Positions 11,701-15,893 of a stretch of 23,207 bases of DNA are shown one piece after another; the stretch's first letter is position 1; each line of letters starts with the position of its first letter. The position numbers and the translations under genes were made by a program. Under the pieces are notes generated by a model, which saw only the letters and a program-made list of their open reading frames with translations, ran no database searches and was not told the origin of the DNA. Source of the DNA: a virus; the IMG/VR virus record IMGVR_UViG_3300025853_000695, positions 1-23,207 of that record. One strand, 5' to 3'.

Positions 11701-14320
11701 TCACCAGTTTGAAATGTTTAATAAAGTAAATAAAACAATTATTACCATTGATGAATTAATTCAACATCCAATTATTTTCTCTGGTGTAAGTCACACTTTA
11801 TCTGGATCAATTGGAACTGCATCATCAATATTTGCTCTGTCAGGAATATCAACCGTAAATCCAACCGATATACTAAAAATTGGTGATGAATATTTGAAGG
11901 TGATTAATGTTGGATTTGGAACCACATCTTCTGGACCAATAAGTGGAATTGGAACAATAGGACTGGTATTAGTTGATAGAGGATCTGTTGGAACTTCTGC
12001 TACAAACTATACAGCATCTACGCAAGTAGATGTTTATAGGGGAGCATACAACATTGTAGAGAATGAAATTCATTTCGTAGAACCCCCAAGAGGAAATCCA
12101 CAAATAGATAAAACAGAATCAAATTTGGATTTTGAAACTTCTACATTTGGTGGCAGAGTATTTTTAAGATCTGATTATACGACTAATAAAATATATGATG
12201 ATATTTCAAATCAATTTAATGGTATTGGTAGAACATTTACTCTTCAAGTTGGTGGAGCAAATACATCTGGAATTGGAACAGATGGTGGAAAGGGTATAGT
12301 TCTAATAAATGGAATATTCCAACAACCATCAACTGGAAACAATCCTGTTGGTAATTTTGAAATACTGGAAACAACATCACCACTTCCAGGAATATCCAGT
12401 GTAGTGTTTTCTGGTATTACTAAACCAGACACTGATCCAGCAGTTTTCTATTTTTCAGATTATGATGTCAATTTGAATGAAACTCCGAGAGGTGGAATTA
12501 TAATTTCATATGGTTCTACTAGTGGACTTGGTTTTGCACCTCTTGTTGGTGCTGCAGTTACTGCAGTGATTGGTGCTGGTGGAACGATTGCGGGAATAAC
12601 AACAGGTCTAAGTGGAGGATCTTATGGATCTGGATATTTTGGAACAGTAAGTGTTGCTGTCACTTCTTCTACTGGTAATGGTGCTGATATTAGTGCAATA
12701 GTTGGTGCTGGTGGTTCTTTAACCTTCACTGTTAATAGTGGTGGATCTGGATATGCTCAAACAAATACATTTGTATCTGTTTCAGAACCATCTTATCAAA
12801 ACCTTCCTGTAATAGGTGTTTCTAGACTTGGCATCGGTACAACAACTACAACTGGTATTGGATTGTCAATGAGTCTGAAAGTAGGCACTGTAGGGGAAAC
12901 TGGAGCGGGTGCAACTTACTTTGGAGTTACCGATTTTGAGTTTACAAAACTAGGATATTCTTTCCAAAGAGGTGATGTTTTCAAACCTGTAGGATTAGTT
13001 ACAGATGCAAGATTAGCATCTCCACTTCAAGATTTCCAAATAACCGTTATTGACACATATTCCGACAAATTCGCATCTTGGGAATTTGGGGAATTGGATA
13101 TGGTTGATTCAATTTCATCTTTACAAAATGGCACTAGAGTAACTTTCCCACTTCGCTATAATGGTGAATTACGTAGTATAGAGAAAGAAGAAGGTAGTAG
13201 AATTAATCTTGCAAATTGTCTTTTGGTGTTTATAAATGGTATTATCCAAGAACCAGAAAAAGCGTATATATTTGGTGGTGGAACATCAATACAATTTACC
13301 ACTGCCCCTAGAGCGGGGGATGATATTACGATTTATTTCTATAAAGGAATAGATGCTGACATATTATCAGCAGACGTTGATGAAACAATGAAAAAAGGTG
13401 ATATTGTACAAGCTTTAAAAAATAATTTAGTATCTGGTTCTGTAGAGCAAGATCAAAGGACTGTTACTGACCTCACGTTCTCCAATAAATTTGAAACTAA
13501 TCCCTATAATGGTCCAGGAATAGAAACTGATGAAACAAAACAAAAACCTTTAGTATGGACAAAGCAAAAATCTGACAAAATAATAAATGGTGAAGTGATA
13601 TCTAAAGCAAGAGAATCTTTGAAAGCTTTAATATTCCCAACTGCAAATGTTATTAGTGGAATATCTACTACCGACAATGAAATATTTGTGGATGATGTTA
13701 CATTATTCAGATATGAAAATCCAGACGTATCTTCCTTTAATATTTTGGTGATTGATGATGCCTCCGTTGGTGTTGGAACAACTGATCCTATTGATTATGT
13801 TGAATTTATGTCTAACTTTACAACTATTCAAGGAACAAGTGGATCTATTACTGGAATTTCTTCTACATCTTCACCACAACTTGGAATAGAATTTACAATT
13901 GATGACGTAACAAACCTTCAGTCTGGATATCCAATTTACATAACAAACACTAAGGTTGGAAATGGAGTTACTTCTATTATCTCCTCCAATACCGAAGTGA
14001 TTGGTATTGGAACTACTTACATAGATAACATTTATCACATTCAGTCTGTTTCTGTTACTGGAGGGACTGTTGGAGTTGTTACCTGTTTTGTTGATACTAA
14101 TTCAAACTTGAGTGGAATTGATACAACAGGAACTGCTGATTATCCTATTGGTAATTTCTCATGGGGTAGATTATCAAATACAGTTAATTTGGGTAGATCA
14201 AATCCAATTGCAATAGGTGTAACTGGAAGAGTGGTTTCTGGACTTGCAACATATCCAGTGGTTACGAGAAGAGGTGGTAATGGGTCTTTAAGAAATAAAG
14301 GATCAATTTACACTATTTAA
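2717..14320 (+). CDS. gp7: Giant gp7-like baseplate wedge/virion structural protein with YHYH-type domain and beta-repeat array, 3867 aa
   Basis: Residues about 1-330 resemble the C-terminal part of T4 gp7, the wedge protein that pairs with two gp6 chains. KSFYSSKGTDESFRILFNVL (near residues 201-220) parallels the T4 segment SYDFYSTKGIEASYKFLFKV, and LVGQTI follows in both (here near 264). The position between gp6 and gp8 also fits gp7. T4 gp7 is 1032 aa, so this protein is almost four times longer. After the core comes an array of small beta modules: NHG-type units, GGSGY-type units, GFP/DDE-type units and about 17 G[IFVL]GT motifs, with a YHYH-type domain near residues 1225-1350. Near the C terminus are two INGI.Q.P units (about 3193 and 3502). 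There are no membrane segments, signal peptide or frameshift. The gene starts 1 base after gp6. Likely role, by inference: wedge core plus long peripheral decoration or host-contact structure. Such giant proteins are known as virion structural proteins in marine T4-like phages; the gp7 assignment rests on the N-terminal match and gene order. Confidence 0.85.
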   Translation: MIHTGFESRVKVQQIIESQLPSFILDENPNASEFLKQYYISQEYQGGPVDIAENLDQYLELDNLIPEVILDSSSLSSNITSSETTIEVSSTKGFPSQYGLFKIDDEVITYTGISGNTFTGCIRGFSGITGYHQDLDQEELIFSKTTASSHSSGTTVENLSSLFLREFYEKIKYTLTPELQKINFTSNLKISNFLKETKSFYSSKGTDESFRILFNVLYGEEPTVVNLEQYLIKPSFSEYLKREVAIAEVVSLNFDEDDFDATKLVGQTIIKNSDETTRASISSLEPFRRDSKTLYKLFLFIGYNQFSAVEGNFTITPSTKSTLSASVGSEVLTVDSTIGFPESGTLISGNNTVSYSKKSINQFLNCSGIVSEIGKNDLIVSNETYYIYQDGDTSKKVEVRLLGVISNFVKESENIRVTEGSTISVKNLGDLIKNPSGEKTYKEIFANSWIYNTAAKYKVDSFDSNFVLSSNVDRSSLKVGDRVELLERDSNVLVQETNDPYIQNIISGNTVKVGGSFAVNSSKKYDLRRKINTAKSSATPIEFGNNLVTSDIQNIYADGSDYAYVASNSLPSGEILGDNSYRYNITKDTFKFSLDSESKLLDINDNKYSIILSDSIIPFVTGDRIYYQPSSTPLVGLNTGSYYVEILSNPKQMRIYNSRSFIGGTDYLTFSVPTSGIGTHTFSLYSQREDEIGIQKIFKKFSLNTKIKSPGKTTVPGTTGMLINGVEISNYKSFDRVYYGPLDYVKVLNNGSNYDVINPPQVNVSTGSGTTALVQPVVSGEITDVYVDTQDYDIDKIISIDILGGNGTGAAIEPILVKKFRSISFDGRQSTDGGGISTSLNRIQFTSNHNLQDGEEIVYNNNGNSNLIITGGSTLSNNSSYFAKIENNTTISLFNKLSDYTLGINTVGFSTGTDGIHKFRTAVPKNKISNINIINGGSGYTNRKLTVPTSGISTENNTISFKNHGFNTGELVTYDFQTTAITGISTNNQYFVIKIDDDSFRICNAGIGGTITTEFDRGDYVKFSDTGSGYQYFNYPNISVSIKYNPVGFSTATQQYQELVVTPVVKGKITDLYLYEKGSGYGSTILNYQQNPIITIKNGKDGNVVPNIIGGEVQSVSVQYGGSEYYSIPDLEVFDPTGAGTGAIVRPIVTNGSISSVIVVNPGIAYSTSSSIRVKPSGSDASFRTSIRPLTVNYNFKFGDEVLLESENKLKYTVSGYFTKLRTSFKETAANLPNPSVSKIIGWAYDGNPIYGPYGYSDPKDENSSIKKLSSGYTLNIANVVDRPSNFSSGFFVEDYQFINGGDLDEKNGRFGKTPEFPNGVYAYYATINSSGNTVFPYFIGNEYHSETLDENDSLDQSFDFVSSNVLRNTLPYKVSDLNAGYDYITEIDDITKQKIRVDSVFSGSITDFDIINSGDQYSVGDVVNFDNTGTSGGGLSVTVSSLKGKNIVDINTSSLSYNNSVITWNNSNQIKVTQNGHDLNDDDYIVLSGLSSSLSGLNGTHRISVPSKSTTLISTVTSAVAIGGTEIYVSNIPNNISIGSSIGIGTENLNILNIFRNKNILRVERGLTGIPHSPNSIVTFIPNSFTFAKKLDYFDSKVDDRVYFNPQESVGFGTTAGLSDSKSFAFGVGTLNRSVPTKSIYLENHPFKNNQQVSYTGSGSIIAISTDGVNLIGGGIPSTVYVSNKGKDLIGLKTSIGSEDLFFHSGGSNDDRYYFESSFNQLTGTVSRIKSTVSVSTSHGLLANDSIELTVNPSLSVGIGTSTSLRILRNSSTSKILVNPIGFSSSAINTTNSTITLINHNLKTGDKINYSSDVVASGLSTGDFYVYRVNDNDIRLCETYIDSKNNPPTVISIASTGGASQTISLVNPKIESIRNNNLVFDLSDSSLSGYELKIYSDKEFKSEFVSTGSTSTFVTSRVGTTGVSTNASLTINYSSNTPEQLYYALEESGDVVQPDKDVKNYSEIFFLDSSYNNKYNIVGVGTTTFEIILEQDPERDTYTQSNCDVLKYTTTSSTANGPVDKLKVVSSGSGYKKLPEFTNISSTNGVNAKILPKSDTIGNIKEIKILNDQFEYPFDVTLQPNASIPYQVSIRDSNTLDQVLIDDGGSNYLSPPDIIILNDDTKEVINSGLLKATLTGSSIQSVNIVGEPQGLPDNSVEIIAVNNSNGITIQRMQSSRSGIFTCEITKPSEAFEFNIGDEVFIEGIQQDSSDGTGFNSEDYGYRFLEVSNYTTSSPYDLVEFSVAGLTTNTGIAKTIQDGSGILVNKDDYPVFDISLKKTNFLIGEPLVFNNNELDLVVTESVGNYLTVEGLYDLTVGQTIVGKESGTTATVDKIAKYSGKYEINYSSLNDFGWSDSVGELNSDSQVVADNDYYQNLSYTVKSTKEYSTLESPVFSILHTSGMKNFADTRIENNSFVGAASSADSSIYLQQISDSRRVDAIYNFDFVTDDDVVGGTSKYLRLKNTTLSDYFRLVNTEVLKLDDVSDLFSYYEDSPSEFLNIKKFDGQTTYDNYLFRISNSNGTEIQFTELVTLDTGDNQFISQKSSVYNSDNSYGEFELFTDDFGDTYLRFIPLDAYDTDYDLKLIKNEFTSLSAGIGSTSVGFIELINSNKVVGSGSSSSIVELNSSNFGSLYANVQVIDTATDEMNFIELYVVGIGTNTFISEYYTDSDFTNSTFTTDSIGSFDSNIDGGILSLNYNNISSNTNTIRAKIVGFGTTSIGIGTYRFKTDRQVDGSERTAIYQSHNVVGLGTTTIFSIDKNYFNAVKSLVEVSIGSTKAVHQVMMIQDNVDVYVQQSALLSVSGISTFDTAIGIGTFGGDNSGATFDLTFTPDSEYSSYNVQISAFSQSFYKDLDIRNIPQKLEYGNLEEELQIKFFNSINGNRINRTNFELTSDGTPVFVKIFDPQDTGSLIADTGTFNITNHFFKNNEELIYTPKSSIIGVATTALTYNDPTSGATDTLPSTVFAIVSDDDSFQISTVRSGTAVTFTNLGGGNIHQFEMFNKVNKTIITIDELIQHPIIFSGVSHTLSGSIGTASSIFALSGISTVNPTDILKIGDEYLKVINVGFGTTSSGPISGIGTIGLVLVDRGSVGTSATNYTASTQVDVYRGAYNIVENEIHFVEPPRGNPQIDKTESNLDFETSTFGGRVFLRSDYTTNKIYDDISNQFNGIGRTFTLQVGGANTSGIGTDGGKGIVLINGIFQQPSTGNNPVGNFEILETTSPLPGISSVVFSGITKPDTDPAVFYFSDYDVNLNETPRGGIIISYGSTSGLGFAPLVGAAVTAVIGAGGTIAGITTGLSGGSYGSGYFGTVSVAVTSSTGNGADISAIVGAGGSLTFTVNSGGSGYAQTNTFVSVSEPSYQNLPVIGVSRLGIGTTTTTGIGLSMSLKVGTVGETGAGATYFGVTDFEFTKLGYSFQRGDVFKPVGLVTDARLASPLQDFQITVIDTYSDKFASWEFGELDMVDSISSLQNGTRVTFPLRYNGELRSIEKEEGSRINLANCLLVFINGIIQEPEKAYIFGGGTSIQFTTAPRAGDDITIYFYKGIDADILSADVDETMKKGDIVQALKNNLVSGSVEQDQRTVTDLTFSNKFETNPYNGPGIETDETKQKPLVWTKQKSDKIINGEVISKARESLKALIFPTANVISGISTTDNEIFVDDVTLFRYENPDVSSFNILVIDDASVGVGTTDPIDYVEFMSNFTTIQGTSGSITGISSTSSPQLGIEFTIDDVTNLQSGYPIYITNTKVGNGVTSIISSNTEVIGIGTTYIDNIYHIQSVSVTGGTVGVVTCFVDTNSNLSGIDTTGTADYPIGNFSWGRLSNTVNLGRSNPIAIGVTGRVVSGLATYPVVTRRGGNGSLRNKGSIYTI
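2966..3105 (+). repeat. GFP/DDE-type beta module, first copy (in gp7-like protein)
   Basis: Encodes residues about 84-130, read as TTIEVSSTKGFP, then KIDDEVITYTG, then CIRGFSG. This unit of two strand-turn pairs recurs in this protein, diverged, near 3676-3850 (EVLTVDSTIGFPESG), 7240-7475 (ending RGLTGIPHS) and 11795-12045 (KIGDEYLKV ... VDRGSVGT). It also occurs in the DUF4815 protein at about 21690-21960 (VSVASTSGF, KIGDEIISYN, GSGRG). Here it interrupts the gp7-like core, between residues LIPEVIL and the block LFLREFYEKIKY. Confidence 0.6.
4541..11720 (+). repeat. NHG-type ~80-residue beta modules, at least six diverged copies
   Basis: Recurring units in the giant protein start with a strand plus NH or equivalent, then a G[DE] turn, a strand ending in Y, a linker, YYV or YFV, a D-rich turn and a final strand. 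Copies begin near 4541 (VTGDRIYYQP ... GSYYVEIL), 5238 (FTSNHNLQDGEEIVYN), 5583 (FKNHGFNTGELVTYDF ... NQYFVIKIDDDSFRIC), 7631 (LENHPFKNNQQVSYTG), 8095 (LINHNLKTGDKINYSS ... FYVYRVNDNDIRLC) and 11461 (ITNHFFKNNEELIYTP ... DDDSFQIS). These correspond to residues about 609, 841, 956, 1639, 1793 and 2916. The copies are diverged in sequence, so this is an old protein-level repeat rather than a recent DNA duplication. Similar units occur in many long phage fibre and adhesin proteins. Confidence 0.6.
4949..12795 (+). repeat. GGSGY-type beta modules within the giant protein, about seven copies
   Basis: Each unit has an I..V.V...GSGY start, a short PP or P.V strand, a G.GA turn, then a strand and G.I..V. 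Copies begin near 4949 (LNNGSNYDVINPPQVNV), 5506 (NIINGGSGYTNRKLTVPT), 5926 (YLYEKGSGYGSTI, then YGGSEYYSIPDLEV), 6941 (IINSGDQYSVGDVVNF), 8781 (KVVSSGSGYKKLPEF), 9007 (LIDDGGSNYLSPPDIIIL) and 12582 (GGSYGSGYFG, then NSGGSGYAQTNTFVSV). The same unit appears in gp8 and in the DUF4815 protein, listed separately. Boundaries are approximate because they are judged by eye. Confidence 0.6.
6390..6765 (+). other. YHYH-type domain embedded in the gp7-like giant
   Basis: Residues about 1225-1350 contain IIGWAYDGNPIYGPYGYSDP, then DLDEKNGRFGKTPEFPNGVY, then YPYF-like FPYFIGNEYH. This order (DG.PIYGP.GY, then LDE.NGRF..TPE.P.G.Y, then PYFIG) is the pattern of the YHYH domain family, otherwise found in secreted bacterial and some eukaryotic proteins. 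The name-giving motif is here YAYY at residues 1322-1325 (bases 6680-6691), so both histidines are missing. If those histidines bind metal or act in catalysis in cellular members, this copy is likely structural. It lies between two runs of beta modules, as an island in the array. Confidence 0.75.
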
Positions 14321-14333
14321 TTTACAAAATCTG

Positions 14334-14341
14334 TATAAATA
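14334..14341 (+). promoter_or_regulatory. T4-type late promoter (TATAAATA) before gp8
   Basis: An exact TATAAATA in the 38-base gap between the giant gene and gp8. By T4 spacing the transcript would start near 14347, only about 12 bases before the gp8 ATG. The octamer plus following bases, TATAAATATCTAAA (14334-14347), is identical to the promoter at 23167-23180. It makes gp8 and the DUF4815 gene independent of read-through across the 11.6-kb gene upstream. Confidence 0.88.
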
Positions 14342-14358
14342 TCTAAAAAACTATCAAT

Positions 14359-15888
14359 ATGTCTGCGTTAATAACAGATAAATTTAGAATATTTAATGCG
14401 AGCAACTTTGTAGACTCTGTTTTAGATTCAAACAATTCTTATTATGTCTTTTTGGGACTATCAAATCCAGCGGTGACTGGGTTTGGAAGAACTGATGTGT
14501 GGGACGATAATGATGGAACACCACCAAATCCAACAGACAATCAACAGTATGCATCTCACTACAGAGATACTTCTTTGTTTGGAAAAAGAGTAACTTCTGA
14601 AAATATTAGAAGAGTTATAAGAAAGGTTGAATGGACTTCAAATACTGCCTATGACATGTATAGACATGACTATAGCGCATCAAATTTAACTCCAGTTTCA
14701 GAATCGCTTAGATTATATGATTCAAATTATTACGTAGTTAATAAAGATTTTAGAGTTTATATCTGTATTGATAATGGATCTTCTGGAACTAATTTGAAAG
14801 GTGAAAGATCCAAGGTTGAACCAGTTTCTACAGACCTTGCACCATTTCCGACTGGAGATAAATATTTTTGGAAATACTTATTTACGATTGCTCCAAGTGA
14901 CATTATTAAATTTGATTCATCAGAATATATTGTTCTTCCAAATAATTGGAGGTCTTCCACTGATCCAGAAATATCACGAGTAAGAGATGGTGGAGACTCT
15001 GATGTAAATAACAATCAAATTAAAAAAGTTTATATTGAGAGTCAAGGCACTAGTGGATATAGTGATGGAACTTATAATATTTTAGGTGATGGTTCTGGTG
15101 CTCAAGTTGAAATTAGAACAGATGATGGAAAAATTACTGAAACTGAAGTTGTTGCTGGTGGTAGTGGTTATACATGGGGCGTTGTAGACCTTCGAAGAAG
15201 CGGAACAATTGAATCTCCGCCAGCAAAATTAATTCCAATTATTCCACCATCCAAAGGTCATGGGTATGATATCTATGAGGAATTGGGTGCTGATAGAGTT
15301 TTAGTTTATGCTAGATTTGATGATTCAACTAGAGATTTTCCTACCAATACTCAATTTGCTCAGGTAGGTATTATTAAAAATCCAAAGGAGTATGCTTCTG
15401 GGATAACAACTTATACTGGATCTACTTTTTCATCTTTATATGGTATTAAGTTGGATGATGGATATACGGGCACTCCAGTTATTGGTCAGAAAATTACACA
15501 AACACAATCATCCACGAAGATAGCAAAAGGGTATATTGCATCTTATGATAGCGATACAAAAGTTCTTAAGTATTATCAAGATAGGTCTCTGTATTTCAGC
15601 AATTCTTTAAATGAAACTGACGCAAATAATGTTAGTGTTGCTTCAAGTATTGTATCCTTTAACAGTTCAAGTTCTATAGTTTTCCAGGATACTACAAACA
15701 CAACTGTTTCTGCAGGATTCACTGGAAGCACTTCTAACGGAGTAAATTTGGGAGTTAATTTTACATCGGGTCTTTCTAATCCAGAGATAAATAAAAAGAC
15801 GGGTGATATTATCTATATTGATAATAGACCAGTCGTAGAAAGAAACGTAAGACAAAAAGAAGACATTAAAATCGTTCTGGAATTCTAA
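14359..15888 (+). CDS. gp8: Baseplate wedge subunit gp8, enlarged by inserted modules
   Basis: gp8 forms a dimer in each wedge, bound to gp7, gp6 and gp10. The ends match T4 gp8 (334 aa). Near the N terminus VTSKFR of T4 corresponds to ITDKFRIFNA here, and later YYVFLG..., GRTDVWDD..PP.PTD match the T4 sequence around FGRSEPW and PPYPTD. RR-type RKVEW, KYFWKYLF and SEYIVLP (about residues 92-195) align with RRDW, YVWEYLF and NEYIVVP. The last 29 residues (GDIIYIDNRPV to the end) align with GEMIYMENRPP. At 509 aa it is about 175 residues longer, mainly from a GGSGY-type insert (about 220-300) and a second insert (about 360-475) carrying GQKITQTQSSTKIAKGYIAS and DTKVLKYYQDRSLYF. The start has a very short predicted leader and no Shine-Dalgarno. 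The stop lies 5 bases before the next gene. Confidence 0.93.
   Translation: MSALITDKFRIFNASNFVDSVLDSNNSYYVFLGLSNPAVTGFGRTDVWDDNDGTPPNPTDNQQYASHYRDTSLFGKRVTSENIRRVIRKVEWTSNTAYDMYRHDYSASNLTPVSESLRLYDSNYYVVNKDFRVYICIDNGSSGTNLKGERSKVEPVSTDLAPFPTGDKYFWKYLFTIAPSDIIKFDSSEYIVLPNNWRSSTDPEISRVRDGGDSDVNNNQIKKVYIESQGTSGYSDGTYNILGDGSGAQVEIRTDDGKITETEVVAGGSGYTWGVVDLRRSGTIESPPAKLIPIIPPSKGHGYDIYEELGADRVLVYARFDDSTRDFPTNTQFAQVGIIKNPKEYASGITTYTGSTFSSLYGIKLDDGYTGTPVIGQKITQTQSSTKIAKGYIASYDSDTKVLKYYQDRSLYFSNSLNETDANNVSVASSIVSFNSSSSIVFQDTTNTTVSAGFTGSTSNGVNLGVNFTSGLSNPEINKKTGDIIYIDNRPVVERNVRQKEDIKIVLEF
15028..15200 (+). repeat. GGSGY-type beta module inserted in gp8
   Basis: Encodes residues about 224-280 of gp8: KKVYIESQGTSGY, a DGSGAQVEI turn-strand, KITETEVVAGGSGYTWGVVD. 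It has the same build as units in the neighbouring giant protein and in the DUF4815 protein, and it lies where T4 gp8 passes directly from its EYIVVP block to the segment before INP/ITNP. The module is therefore an insertion relative to T4. Confidence 0.65.
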
Positions 15889-15893
15889 AAAAG

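Noticed and set aside
12530-12620. Hydrophobic Gly/Ala run (AAVTAVIGAGGTIAGITTGL) as a transmembrane or fusion-peptide segment
   Set aside because: It is continuous with a GGSGY beta module, rich in Gly and Thr, and a similar IGAGG/VGAGG repeat follows ~40 residues later, which fits beta strands better.
4949-12795. Repeats as a diversity-generating (DGR) or recombination target
   Set aside because: I see no reverse transcriptase, no template/variable repeat pair and no near-identical DNA repeats; the copies are similar only at protein level.
2717-14320. Giant gene as an assembly artefact or misjoined genes
   Set aside because: One unbroken frame, uniform composition, a proper start 1 base after gp6 and a stop just before a late promoter. 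The 3' end also reads like the ending of related phage structural proteins as I remember them.
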